A stretch of DNA of 64,000 nucleotides, taken from the NCBI GenBank assembly GCA_012932295.1, contig JAAONU010000009.1, positions 3,956,203 through 4,020,202 on the forward strand, written 5' to 3'. The notes under the pieces are model-generated. The model was given only the letters and a program-made list of their open reading frames with translations, was not told where the DNA came from and did not search any database. The DNA comes from Cyclina sinensis. Lineage: Eukaryota; Mollusca; Bivalvia; Venerida; Veneridae. Positions 24,480 through 36,705 of the stretch are shown piece by piece. Every line of letters starts with the position of its first letter. Positions within the stretch are counted from its first letter, which is position 1. The position numbers and the translations under genes are program-made.

Positions 24480-27000
24480 TTTTTATGGTTCTTGCAATAT
24501 AAAAGACAAATACATTTAGATTTTACGTGGCACTGTAACTTGTTCACGTTCGTATTTCAGGTAACACGTGTTGTTTATGTAGAACAGTGAGCTGACGAAT
24601 CAGCAGTAAAGTTATGCAATGACGTCATTTCAAGATGGAGGGAAATAACATTTGCATAAACAGATCTTTTACTGCTCTTCAGACCAGGTGATTTGAGCTG
24701 GGATATACAAGTGTCAAAAATCTAAATCAATAAGATTGAAAAAGGAAAACATTAAATTCAATAAAGAGGTATTGACTGAATAAAAATACGTGAAAATGTT
24801 TGTCAGGTAGAATTGGAGAAAAATAACAATTTGTTTTTCTAGTTATTTCCCTTCATTAGTAATGACTGATAATGACTTGATTTTGCTTAAGAAAGTGTAT
24901 TGTCTGATGTATTGACAGCATAATTGTAAGCGGTATATATAATTAAAAATGTAAATAAAGTATAAACTGTTGTAACAATTCTTGTTTTTAATATCAATAC
25001 TATATATCACAAATCTCCGAAGAGGTTTGTCATGTAAAGTCACACGATAATAAGGAATATAATGCTTTTACATTCCTCTATCGTTTAGACATTGGTAAAG
25101 AAAGGTAGAAAGAGTTTTCATAAAACTCGAGCTATAATGTACGATTATTTTTCGTTCTCTTTAGACACATTCTGTATGGTGAAATTTGCGGTTTTACAAA
25201 AAGTAAAGTGTCACTTTAAGTTAACAATAACGTACAAATTATTCATTATTATGTATAACTTGTTTCAATCTGTTTTCAATGCATTCAGTGCTGCTGCCAA
25301 ATTCCGAGTTTCTGAGCTCTGTAATCATCTGAACGCATTTTAACCGAACATTTAAAAATTGACAAATATTCATAAATGAAAATGAAATTAACAGAAAATG
25401 ACCTTTTTTTTTTGTTTTTTGTTTTTTCAATTACATTAGTTATTGAAGTTTTAATTCAAAGCACACTTTGCAACTAATTGCAAATGCAACCACACTCACA
25501 AAATCTACAACTTTTTAATCTCTCGTTTCGGATAAATACACATTAATTTAATCGATTCTATAATAAGATATATAATATATATATATATATGTATATATAT
25601 ATATTTATTTATTTATTTATCTATTTATTTATATTATGCCTACCAATAAAATATAGGGAAATATCAGTGAGATAAAAGTGATAATCCACTGTTTTGAATC
25701 AGTGAAAATACCATTTTGATAATCCACTGTTTGTGCTGGAACTACTTTTCCCCACCACGTAAATACAAGAGAATCCGCTGTATTTTAGACAGTGACAGCG
25801 AATGAAATTTATTTACCTTGTTACCTTTATCCAGTTATAGTATTGAATTCCTGAGCTTAACTAGTTGTGAACAATGATGAAATTCGCCATAAATTATTTA
25901 AAAATGTCTGATTTGTTTACATAACTCACATGGACAATATCCAATATGGCCGACTTTCAATTCAATTGATTGAATATTACTCGGTATTAATCCGCTTTTA
26001 TAATTAAAGTATGTATGGCTAAAATTCAATAAATATTGATAAACTGTGTAGAGAAAAATAAATGTTATTTGATGAAAGTGTATTCAGTTTATTTCAGCAG
26101 AAGTAAAGTTATCATATGTATTGGAGATTGTCTGCACTTTTTTTTGTGCGGAGTAACGGTTTGACCAAAAGTACGCATTAACTGATTTGGGGCTCACCAT
26201 GGGGAATTTATTGAAGGCCCTGAGTAAAAATGTCATAAAATACCCATTTTTGACGTGTTGGCATAAAATAAAAAGAAAATTTGTTTGTTTTTTAGTGGAA
26301 GATGGGAATTTATTTCATCGAGTGAACACCATATGTTTATATTTTCACGAGTGGCTGCGCTATATATCTCTCTATATATATAATGTTCTTACTTATACCA
26401 TAATAAATGACAGAGGCATCTGTTTCTTAAAGGTAATATTTTTTCCTTGGCCTTCAATCGGGTGCAGGGGGAGACATGCGTTTTTCACAAAAAACATCTA
26501 GAGTTTCAGTAGGGGTTGGGGTATATTTGATTGAGTGAAGTCTGTATTCACATTTCTTTTCCCACCTATTTCTGCCATATACGGCACTCATTTGTTTTTT
26601 GAATATATTTCATATTCATGTACTTGGTTTTTGTCATTATATCTCTTGCTTATTATATCTACTTGCACTTACATAGCTAAATTAAAAAGTTAGAGACCAA
26701 AGTTTGTGACACGACATTTCCTTTTAAATTTATTGACATATTGTAAAGTTAAAAAAAAATAAGAATGAAGACAAAACCCAAAGAAATAAACAAATCAGCT
26801 ACTTTTCTTGTTCAGGAAGACTTCCTACATCAAAGTTATTTTTATTTTTTACAATAAACATTTAAATAGTTAATATAGTTCTTAATGCATGTTTTATTTA
26901 ACTAAACTTGGAAGAAATCAATTTTTATTGAACTTATACAATGAATATTTAAATAAGAATAAAAAAGATAAAGCTTTCAAAGAGAACATTAACTAAATTT
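24480..27000. other. Intergenic DNA with a (TA)n/(TTTA)n microsatellite
   Basis: The only clear structure is a (TA)n run followed by (ATTT)n at about 25568-25635. A GC-richer patch around 26180-26540 carries a 104-codon open frame with no recognisable similarity. No gene is supported. Confidence 0.5.
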
Positions 27001-27075
27001 TCCCCCATAACTTCCGCGGGCGTGGGCCATATAGGCAACCGGTACCGACGATAAATTAACTCAGATAGAAAGATT
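27001..27075 (+). mobile_element. 3' fragment of the second SINE kind
   Basis: The words 'ccatataggcaaccggtaccgacgata' and 'aaattaactcagatag' match the 3' end of the SINE copy at 52.1-52.38 kb (about 52335-52380). Head and body are missing. Confidence 0.6.
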
Positions 27076-27458
27076 GATATATAAATGAAACTAAAAATTT
27101 CAAAGAATCGGGATGGTCTTTATTTTTGTTTCGCACATTCCCCGCAACTTAAAATAAGTATTTTTATAGGCTCGTCGCTATTCAATTTTGGGAAACCGGT
27201 ATAAACTTAGTGGAATGCAAAGGAAAGGAAATACAAAAAGCATTAGCTAAATAAGTCGATCAAATGCGTCGTGGTTGCATATTTATAACAATGACCTGTA
27301 GAAATATCACCAACCTCACTAACATTTTTATTACTTTACGTTCTTTTTTAACAAAAGTGGTATTCATTCATGATTTATTGGCCCAGTTCATGATTAAACT
27401 TTACATAAGTAAACAGTGAATATGCATATACATATCATTATATCATTATATATATACT

Positions 27459-28550
27459 ATGAAGTTTGAAGGCTCTCGGTGAAATAGAATTCCAGTAATT
27501 GAGCGGAAACGGTTTTCACTCTTCAGGCACCTGTGACCTTGACCTTTAATGTACTGACCCCAAAATTAACCAGGTTCCTCCACTCAATAAAGGCAACCAC
27601 CCTATGAAATTTGAAGGCTCTGGGTGAAAAAAACTCCAGTTATTTAGCGGAAACGGTTTACACTCTTCGTGCGCATGTACCTCTGACCGAATGACCCCAA
27701 AATCAATAGGGTCCTTTTACTCAATAAGGGTAATCATCTTACGAAGTTTGAAGGCTCTTGGTGAAATAGAACTCCAGATATTGAGCGGAAACGGTTTACA
27801 CACCTTGGGCCCCTGTGTCCTTGACCTTTGACCTACTGACCCCAAAACAACAGGATTCTTTTCCCTAATAAGGACAATCATTCTATGAAGTTTGAAGGCT
27901 CTTGGTGAAATAAAACTCCAGTTATTGAGCGGAAACGGATTTTCACTCTTTGGGCTTTTGTGACCTTGACCTTTGACTTACTAACCCAACATCAATAGGG
28001 TTCTTCTACTTTATACAGGCAATCATCCTATGAAGGTTGAAGGCTCTTGGTGAAATAGAACTCCAGTTATTGAGAAGAAACGGTTTTTACTCTTTGAGCC
28101 CGTGTGAACTTGACCTTTGATCTACTGACCCCAACATCAGAAGAGACTTTTTACTTAATACGAGCAATCACCCTATGAAGTTTGAAGGTTCTGGGTGAAA
28201 CAGAACTCTAGTTATTGAGCAGAAACGGTTTACACTCCTCGGGCCCCTGTGACCTTGACCTTTGACCTACTCATCCCAAAATCAATAGGATTCTTTTACT
28301 CAATAAGGGCAATCATTCTATGAAGTTTGAAGGCTTTTGGTGAAATAAAACTCCAGTTATTAAGCGGAAACCGATTCACTCTTCGGGCCCCTGTGACCTT
28401 GACCTTTGACTACTGACCCCAAAATCGACAGGATTCTTTTACCCAATAAGAGCAATTACCCTATGAAGTTTGAAGGTTCTGGGTCAAACGGTACTCCATT
28501 TATTGATCAGAAACGAAGTGTGACAGATGGACAAGGAAAAAAACAATATG
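27459..28550 (+). repeat. ~144-bp tandem array with TGACCT direct repeats
   Basis: Units start at 27459, 27603, 27740, 27884, 28030, 28174, 28319 and 28462 (last one partial). Each begins TATGAAGTTTGAAGGCTCT and contains 'gaactccagttattgagcgg' and, in most copies, TGACCTTGACCTTTGACCT followed by 'actgacccc'. The array ends with 'gtgacagatggacaagg', as the ends of such dispersed molluscan elements often do. It lies just 3' of the first IAP gene. Confidence 0.9.
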
Positions 28551-28774
28551 TCTGACATAATAATTCCCTATAATGGATCTTCAAAGATTCTAAAAATGGG
28601 AAAATGTCCTGAAAACACATGTTACTAGTACAGATAAAGATAAAGATGAGAACAATTACTCCAAACCCATCAAAGTAAAACTATCAACATTGCAGGTAAG
28701 TTTGCATGTTACAGCGCATCTTTCGATAACAAATCATTACAGTTACAACAATGGCAACAGGAAAGGTTGATCAT

Positions 28775-29686
28775 TCAAACCGCCATCAGCGCCCGAACAC
28801 GACCCTTTATCGGTGTCCTACATACCGCACACTTAGTGAGAGCAGCAATACACTGGGAACAGCTGGCCATATGGCCACAGGGTAGGGTTACAATGCAAGC
28901 AGTCGCATCAAAGCATATTTTGCAGGTGACTGGATCTTTCAACTTCCGGTAAGTCTCGGAAAGATCTTCTTCGGGCTCTGAAATGGCACCATCTGTCTCT
29001 TCCTCGCTATCACTCAGATGTTCAGCTCTCTCTTGAAATAAATCTACAGCTTTTACAAGTTCCACAGCGGTTATCCTTCTATGTATATCGTTCTTTATCA
29101 CTGCTTTTACTGCTGTCCGCAACAGATCTTCATCCTTGCAAAAGTCTCTTGCAGCCATGACAGCTTCTTCGTTCCTCTTCATAGCAACTTTTACAATATC
29201 TACAACATCTTCAGTATCTTCGACATCTGAGTCGCTTAACTCTTCGCCAAAAATATTTTTGACAAAAACTTTTCCCTTGCACTGAATCACGTGACCGCAT
29301 TTCGGGTTGGCCAAAACGTGTTGCTCCCAGGGGCATGCACCTTCTGGCCAGTCTTTTAGTCCTATTGAACAATGGAAGCATCTCACACAGTCTTCCGTTC
29401 CCGTGTACGCAAATCCTGCTTCTGCCAATTCTTCCTTAGTCTGTGTTTTGTTACTCGGCCAGTTTTTTAATGATTCGATTCGAGACTGAATGGTGCTATA
29501 CTGTCTGTACTTTGGTTTGTCAGTGATTATACCCAATGCGTCACATCGATAAGAATTATCAGTTTTCCTCAACAGTTGACTCTTTGATGTTTCAGAACGC
29601 TGTCTAGCGTGCATTCCGACCTTATATGTTTGATTCTGATTTCCTCTTCGAATATTCTCAGAAATAGTCGACTGTACGTCGGCCAT
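28775..29686 (-). CDS. Inhibitor of apoptosis protein, single BIR + RING (copy 1)
   Basis: 303 residues when started at the ATG at 29686, ten bases inside an exon that follows a good acceptor (CTTTTTCAG, exon from 29696). The longer open frame up to 29752 runs through that acceptor and is rejected. The BIR domain (about 61-131) has R-x-S, WP, LAEAGF.YTG and zinc ligands C103, C106, H123 and C130. A helical middle (about 150-220) resembles the UBA region of other IAPs. The C-terminal RING is complete: C255, C258, C270, H272, C276, C279, C286 and C289. IAPs bind caspases or IAP-binding motifs through BIR and ubiquitinate partners through RING; they act in cytosolic cell-death and immune signalling. 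Bivalves are known for large IAP expansions. The coding region lies in one exon; earlier exons, if any, are non-coding. It is paralogous to copy 2 and has a longer N-terminus. Confidence 0.95.
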   Translation of the reverse strand: MADVQSTISENIRRGNQNQTYKVGMHARQRSETSKSQLLRKTDNSYRCDALGIITDKPKYRQYSTIQSRIESLKNWPSNKTQTKEELAEAGFAYTGTEDCVRCFHCSIGLKDWPEGACPWEQHVLANPKCGHVIQCKGKVFVKNIFGEELSDSDVEDTEDVVDIVKVAMKRNEEAVMAARDFCKDEDLLRTAVKAVIKNDIHRRITAVELVKAVDLFQERAEHLSDSEEETDGAISEPEEDLSETYRKLKDPVTCKICFDATACIVTLPCGHMASCSQCIAALTKCAVCRTPIKGRVRALMAV

Positions 29687-29759
29687 ACCCTTTTTTCTGA
29701 AAAAGTATGTATAATTTGTGTGTAACAAATTTACAAAAGAAGCACGCGTCAAAAAAATT

Positions 29760-32080
29760 TTTAACTAGAAAACGACCCTTTTCAAAGAATTAATTTGTAT
29801 TTAACTGTTCATCGAGGGTGTAAAAGGTGAAATAGCCTTTAAATGTTTCATCATTTTAATTTCATTTTAATCTAAGTAGTTAGCAACTGAGCGGACAAAT
29901 ATAATGCTAGATGTTGCCTCATTTATGGTACATTGTATGTGCATGTAATGTACGAAAAGTGCTTAACCTAAACAACTCACTAATAAAATATTTCATGCAG
30001 TTCTTAGCTTTTACTAAAAAAGTAACCCTGTTGGTTAATCATGTTTGCTAATGCGCTCATCGTTTAGGTTCAACATCTATACTATTAAAAGAATAGGTTC
30101 ACCGTTTTGTCGGAGACACAGCGCGATCTCAAGCAATTCTGTTCTATGTCGCCAAAGCACTCATATATGAACATCTAAAGTTGATTTTTTTTTTTGAAAT
30201 AAGCATTGAATAGATATGTTCGAAAATAGAGAAAATAGCCCAAGAAGGTATCTAAAGCTAAAAATCGAAATGCTTCAAAAAGATTTTTCTAAATTTCTAA
30301 ATTGCTATAGATTTTGCTCAATTTAATTGAACGATTACAGGCTTGCACTCTCTGATGTAACGAATTGAAATTAGTTTTTTAAGTATTTTCATGAATTCAA
30401 ATCAGCCCTTGCGACGCTGTCCGCCCGTCATGCATGAAAATAAGTGTAATCGACGGGATAACAAAGGGAACGGATCTTTGATGATGGCTCAATTCAAAAT
30501 TATTTGATGGATGGACGATTCAATGGACCACTCCATGAACGTTTTGTCGCCTCTCCTTGCGTTACTCCAATTAATCTCCTCGGAGATGTGCTAAAAAGAG
30601 CAGCTGTTTTGTTTTAAAATGTTGCTGGACTTGTATCCTTCAGGGCAGTTGGGGGGGATTAAAATAACAGAACATATTCTCAATTGTGTATTACACTAAA
30701 ATAACTTCAAGAAGGTAGTTCACATGCTAATGATTAAAGGAATGCATCAACTGCACATGAATAACTTGATCTTTATTATCCCCGCCGCACAGCGGAATGG
30801 TCTTTGTGCGTCCGTCTGCCTGTTTGTGTTTGCATCTGGATTTCGTGTCCACTCCTTAACTTCTAAACTCATGGAAGGAATTTCATGAAATTTTTGTCAA
30901 ATGCTCATCCCTTCTAGAATATTTTTAAAACCTCTGTTCCAACCTGGCCGGCTCAATGTCATGGTCACAAGTGGAGGTCAAAAGTTTGAGCGACATTAAG
31001 CAGCAAACCAAACAAGTGATGAACTTATGTCTAATCACTATTAAATTAGTGTTATTTCTCCTATTTTTTTAAATGAACCTAATCATGATTTTAGGACATG
31101 ATGCAATCATTAATTGGGAGGGGAGGAAAGAGGAGTGGGGGAAAGAACCTATGTTTCAACCGTGTTGGCTAAAAGTCACGGTCACCAGTGGTGTTCAAAA
31201 GTTTAGGCCATGCATTTCGTGTCTGCTCCATAACTTTTAAACACATGGAAGCAATTTCATGAAATTTTGGTCGTGCCAATCTGGCGAAGTCACTCTCCTA
31301 TACACAGACATTTTCTTCTCATGGATTGTACTATCACTTTAATTAATGGTGAGCTCAGTGTGGAACAGTTTTCATACCTACATAAACAATTTTTTCACTT
31401 CACATTTCCTTTTCACCATCAATAATCTTTTCAACATTTGCTAATGCACCGAGGCATATTGCTGTCCTTCCGACTGCCTTGTGAAATATGTCTTAAAAGA
31501 GGGTAGCACAATTGTTTTTTGAAAAGTCACCAAGATGTCAAAACGACTGATCTGTGAATCACGAATTATTAAATGCGTTACCTTTATGTTTTATACTTCC
31601 GTGGTACTTTACTACAGTTAAAAACATGGTCAAGCCTGTTATTGAAGTATAATAAACTGGATTTTTAGGAAACTTTTTCGAGTAAAAGCATTTGAATATG
31701 TTGTGGCTGTTCTTTATTCTAATTCACACGTCTTTTTGAAAATTCCGGTATCAAAATATTATAAAAGGTAGTAGATTTGTCAGTTTACAGATAAATTAGA
31801 TCATTTCCTTCTGTTGCTACAGGCATTACTTTCTTTTGTAAAAAGAAAGATTCTCTAATCCCGTGTTTTGTAAATTAGTGAAGATTTTATAAATTCTGGT
31901 TTACATAATTTTATAAGTTAATGTAAAACGAATTTAATGGATTCCTTCGACATTTAAACGAATGCGCATAATTTATAATAAAATCAATAAACGGTGTAAC
32001 AATTTCGGCGACCATTGTCTGTGAAAAGATCGATTATCTCTAAATATGTCTACGATGTTTCTTATCAAATCATCTTTTTG
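29760..32080. repeat. Intergenic DNA with degenerate dispersed repeats
   Basis: Around 30775-31280 two copies of an element occur with 'cgtccgtctgcctgtttg', 'tttcgtgtccactccttaactt' and 'catggaaggaatttcatgaaattt' plus 'ggtcacaagtggaggtcaaaag', related in style to the repeat in the galaxin-like intron. A segment near 30090-30600 begins 'aataggttcaccgttttgtcgg' and later has 'gttttgtcgcctctcc', possibly an old transposon. No gene is supported. Confidence 0.5.
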
Positions 32081-32082
32081 AA

Positions 32083-32340
32083 CGGGTCAGTACTCCAGTA
32101 GTACTGCAATGGACTGGTAACCCAGGGATCGTGAGATCAATCCCCCGCTCCTCCACTAACATTATTAATAGTCTTTCAGATGAGACGTAAAACCGAGGTT
32201 CCATGTATCAGTGCTCTACACTGACCATGCAAAAGAACCAGGGGTGTCCCTGGAGTTGGATGCTTTCTGCATCATGTACTATACCCCAAAGTATAAAACA
32301 AGGCTGCCTGCATTGGCGAAAAATGCAATGCCATGGCTTT
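32083..32340 (+). mobile_element. tRNA-derived SINE, second kind, diverged copy
   Basis: It shares with the 52.1-kb copy 'ggactggtaac.cagggatc', 'cccccgctcctccactaacatta', 'gtctttc.gatgaga', 'accgaggt', 'tatcagtgct', 'catgcaaaagaaccagg' and 'gatgctttctg'. The tRNA-like head is degraded. Confidence 0.75.
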
Positions 32341-34770
32341 GTATATAACTAAATCATTGTAGGAACAAAAGTAGTTTATCATAACAACAGTCAATGACAA
32401 ATAGAACTGACGGTTAATATTTTAGCAACTGACACAAAACACAATTATCATATGTATCTTATGTTAAAATATAACTGCCTTTGCTAAGCAAATGATATGT
32501 TAACGTTACGAATACTTAAAATTTAACCTTTGACCTTAATGGTCAATATTGAATATATGTCAGGGTCATATGAAGCAAGACAAATAAATAACATGCGTTC
32601 ATCTGTACATCATTTCCAGTTATGAAGGTCATAGCTTAAACTATAACAATAAGTTAAGATTTAAAAATTTGACAGTAAAGGTCAAATTGGGTTCAAGGTC
32701 AAATTTCAGCATGTCAACTGATAAACAATGTTCAGTTGATTCATGCAAAATATCAAAGTTTTAGGCCATGTGGTTCTGGAGAAAGAGATTTTTAAGTTTT
32801 CACACTATTAATACCGCTATAATTAAGTTCGCATGGTTATTGCCTTAGAGTTTAGTCATTAGAGGCACCAGTTGCATTGGGCGTTGATTAGAAATATTTG
32901 CAAGTCCTAAAAATACTTGATAGTACAGATTAAATGCTTTATTTCAGTGTGCAGTTACACTCATGAACAAAATAAGAACATATTTTCGATCCATTTAGAT
33001 CCAAAGATTACCTATACTTAAGAAATATGATTCATATGAGAATTGTTATGTTTTTAATGATTTAGATCGTCTGGTATGTCGTGACTTCCCAAGTGACAAT
33101 AGTTAATTTACATCTACTTAATAAAGCTTTGTTTCTTGAAATCTCGTAGATATGGCGTTGCATATAACTGTTTGAATAAAGGAAATGTTCATTATTTACA
33201 GAAAACAAGGCTCATTCCAGTAAAAAAGATTACCGGTTTACCACTATCGCCTGTTAAAAATGACATAAAATATCGAAGTATTGTGCACTTACTCAACACC
33301 ATGTTCAGATAAAAAAGGGAAATGGTGGCTACAGTCAATAAAGAAAATATATTCTAACACTATTTCGCCAACAATAAACAAAGAAGAAATTGACCGTGAT
33401 ATATCTTACACGTTAAATCACGCAGAACACAAGAGCGCGACCCCTGACGTCACTGCGAACGTCACTGTTAAATAGTACACATACTTGCGTCCCTTGTAAA
33501 TATACGTACGTGTTAGAATGGAAACAGATTTTAATTTTTTCGTTATCTACTGCCGTATATATCACGGCATTTGCGATTAAAATACTACGCATCTGAATTC
33601 GACAGCGTGATATATTTGACGGTATATCACTCAAACTTAAAATCTATTTCCTAAATATAGATCATTTCGCATCACGCTATGTTTTCTACTGAACTAAAAG
33701 TAATAAGTAAGTTAACAAGATTATTAACAATATTCGATACAGAAAAAAAGCCCAGCCACTTGCTGTTGAAATATATAGATCTAATAGAGATATTTAGAAA
33801 CATAAACGAAAGGTTTAAAATTGATACTGATATGTGACAAAACATAAACAATCTGCAGCCTAAATCATAATACACAAAGTTTGTTCGAACCCTGGAACAA
33901 TAATTAGTGTTTGAAATTATTTTTTGTCCAATGAGATGGCAGCATTTTTCAAATTTTGAAAGAATTTATTTTAGTAAACCAGTTTTAAACAACCAGTGCT
34001 ACTAACCAGGTAAATCGAATGAAATGATTTACCGACGTTATTCCACATGTGTGCCTTGGAGGCAGAGCTACAGTGATATTGGGTTTTTGCTTACATCATG
34101 CGATACACAAGAGAACAGCTGTTAGTTTAGACGCTCGTTTAATAATATCGTGTTGAAACCAACAAGGATATTTTTTCATAAAAATACATAGGATTAAAGA
34201 GACAATAGCCGTGAAAACAAACATTTATAAACTCAAATTTTCTCTCCAGAAACAAAAATTATATGTAATTGATGATGAACATTTTTTTTAATCCCAGTTT
34301 TTAATCTATAATATTATAGACGTTGAAATATGATTTTTTTTTCAAAACAGCTTATATGAAGTTTTAATGATATATACGATAAGTACATGTGCTTGGATTG
34401 ACAAATATACCTATTTTTTGATTTTAAAGGCTTTTTGAGCTCCACACCCAAGTGTCTGTGTTTTTAATCTGAACGTTTTAACTGAAAACATTAAACATAA
34501 TGCTTCATCATGAAAGCGAGTCCCAATGTCCTTATAAACATAACTATAAACATTAAACATAATCCTTGACAATCGTCAAAGTTCTGTTTCTGTGTGCCAG
34601 CGAAGAGAGATTCTAATTAGCATAAGGCGGTAAAAGATCAGACGTCGCCGATATCGACAGTACATGGATGACAGGCATGATTTTGGTGTTTCGGGGTGTC
34701 GATCAATGTCGCGTGACGAAAGAGGGCGGAGATATGTAGAGAGTGTACAAAAATAATTTAAAACACTAAG
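32341..34770. other. Intergenic AT-rich DNA
   Basis: Holds AGGTCA/TGACCT-containing words at 32525-32710 (remnant of a dispersed repeat). No gene is recognised. Confidence 0.45.
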
Positions 34771-34772
34771 CT

Positions 34773-34875
34773 GGTTAAAATTTATTAGTACGTATTTACA
34801 AAATTAAATTGGTCGCGCGGCTGCGCCGCGCCTGACCAATTTGATTTTGTAAATACGTACTAATAAACTTTAACC
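34773..34875. repeat. Long hairpin: 42-bp arms with a GC-rich inner stem
   Basis: The left arm 34773-34814 pairs with the right arm 34834-34875 with two mismatches in 42. The centre (34815-34831) is itself palindromic: GCGCGGC, three-base loop TGC, GCCGCGC. Only a two-base bulge (34832-34833) interrupts a ~49-bp stem. The outer arms are AT-rich and the tip is GC-rich, unlike random flanking DNA. Confidence 0.92.
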
Positions 34876-35426
34876 TATACGTAAAGTGATATACTCTGTA
34901 CAAATTGATGAGTTAAACTGCCCATTTTCCCCTCTCCTACATAAATGGAGCATTGTTTAACTGCTAAAAAAAAATCCCAGCTGTATGTATAAATTGATAA
35001 CAGTGAAGTCTGTGAGTATTCATAAAGATCATATTACTGTGCATTATTAAAGTCTGTAAATGTACGTAAAAATGCAAAATATCACTTACCCTTAAAACAG
35101 TCTAAATAGTGGCTTCTGTAAATTATAACTATTGGGATTCCAGTATTCTATTTATGGACGTGTAGTAACTTCAAACGCTTTATGTACTTTAACCCTGTAA
35201 TTTTATCACGTCTCGGCTACTACCTCGGTTGAATCTTGATAAGATAAGACAAAAAAAGGGATTAGACGCTTTAAACATTTCTTATGAATTCCTGACAAAT
35301 ATTTTTAGTACCTGAGTGATTAAACTAATTAATACGGTACAGGTTTGTTGACATAACAACTTCAGAGGGAACAAAGTTGGAAGTACAATGTTGGTTTAAA
35401 CCTAAGGTAAACCAAGTTAGTTGCTT

Positions 35427-36355
35427 AAAATCACGGTATGTAATCGTTCCGGGTTGATTTGGACTAATTTCCCGTTCCCGAACTGATTCGGATTGATTCA
35501 ATGACAGCGATCCAAACAGGTGAGTCGAATTTCTGATGCTCTATAAAAAATTGCTTTTAATTTATTTTCACTTTATTATTCGTAATATAACTGGTACCAC
35601 GGAACATTAAGATGTTTAGTAAGTATGTAAGCACAAACGTCCTTATATTTTCCTGCTTGCTTTAAAAGATTTAAGTGATTTTTTCAAGAAAAACAACATG
35701 TAAACTTAATTTTATTAGTTTTTACTCCTTTTTAAAGCAGAAAAAGATAGAAGAAAATGTGTAACTGAGGTCAGAAAGACCCATTTTGACAAGGACAGTT
35801 AATATAAATAAAAATTAATGCTTAAAACCATTCTTTTATAAAAGAAATTGTCAAAAATGCAATTGTCTGGATGGAAACGGGCTGCCTTTGGATCCGTTGC
35901 TCCAGAATTTCACATGGAAGTAATAAAAAGACGAACTACAAATTCATTACTGGATAGAATATTTTAACAAAAACATTAATCTGCAGCGGAATGTATTTAT
36001 TTATTTATTAAACCAAAATATGATGAAAAAATATTATTAGGAAGATTTATTCACATTTTTGCGCGTGTTTATGAAATTTTAATCAACGTGTGTAATTTGT
36101 TTTTCAATTTTAACAATTAAAAGACCGCATACCAACCTTATAAAGTTGTATATATATTCCTTTAGTTATATAATGTTCCGTGCAGCTATGATATTGAAAG
36201 ACGTACAGCTATAAACGATTTTATTTTGTTTTTTCTCTGCTTTCCCAAAGCTACAATCCATTTTAGATGAATCAATCCGGTGCTTGAAATCCGAATCAGT
36301 TCGAGAACGGGAAATTAGTCCAAATCAACCCGGAACGATTACATACCGTGAAAAT
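35427..36355. mobile_element. 919-bp non-autonomous DNA element with ~60-bp terminal inverted repeats
   Basis: The left terminus starts at 35432 (CACGGTATGTAATCGTTCCG). The right terminus ends at 36350 and is its reverse complement over about 60 bp, with one clear mismatch (CCCGAAC against CTCGAAC). A 5-bp direct repeat AAAAT flanks the element at 35427-35431 and 36351-36355. The interior is AT-rich with no transposase frame. Superfamily not assigned: the 5-bp duplication and the CACGG ends do not settle it. Confidence 0.88.
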
Positions 36356-36384
36356 GTAGGATAAAATGATTTGAGTTTGTGTAG

Positions 36385-36705
36385 AACAAGATCGTCGTTT
36401 AAAACTGCGAGTAGAACTGGTTTGGTTGGTTAAACCTCCGGGTGGAACAGGTTTGATTGGTTTAAACTTCCTGTAGAACTGGCTGGATTGGTTCTTATTC
36501 CGGGTGGAACAGGTTTAGTTAGTTGAAACTCCGGAATAGAAAGGTGGGTTGGTAAAACTCCGGGTAGAACAGGTAAGGTTGGTTGAAGTTTCAGTTAAAA
36601 TACGTATGACTGGTCGGAAAAATTTAATTTGATTGGTTCAAACTTCGGATAAAACAAGCTGAGTTGCTTAACACTTTAGCTAGGACAAGTTTGATTGGTT
36701 GAAAT
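36385..36705 (+). repeat. Degenerate ~37-bp tandem repeat
   Basis: About eight degenerate copies of a theme 'gggtagaacaggtttggttggttgaaactcc'. Related words ('ggtttaaacctaaggtaaacc') occur to the left of the 919-bp element at 35391-35420, so the element may have landed inside or beside this array. Confidence 0.7.

Noticed and set aside
26187..26501. 104-codon open frame
   Set aside because: No family resemblance; composition typical of AT-rich intergenic sequence.
29687..29752. N-terminal extension of IAP copy 1
   Set aside because: The extension crosses a strong splice acceptor; the copy 2 gene has the same arrangement with the ATG inside the exon.
30090..30600. Possible DNA transposon with 'gttttgtcg' ends
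   Set aside because: The two ends are not clearly inverted copies and no TSD was found by eye.
33395..33640. Scattered 'cgtgatatat' inverted words and CRE-like TGACGTCA
   Set aside because: Short and irregular; no clear stem or promoter context.
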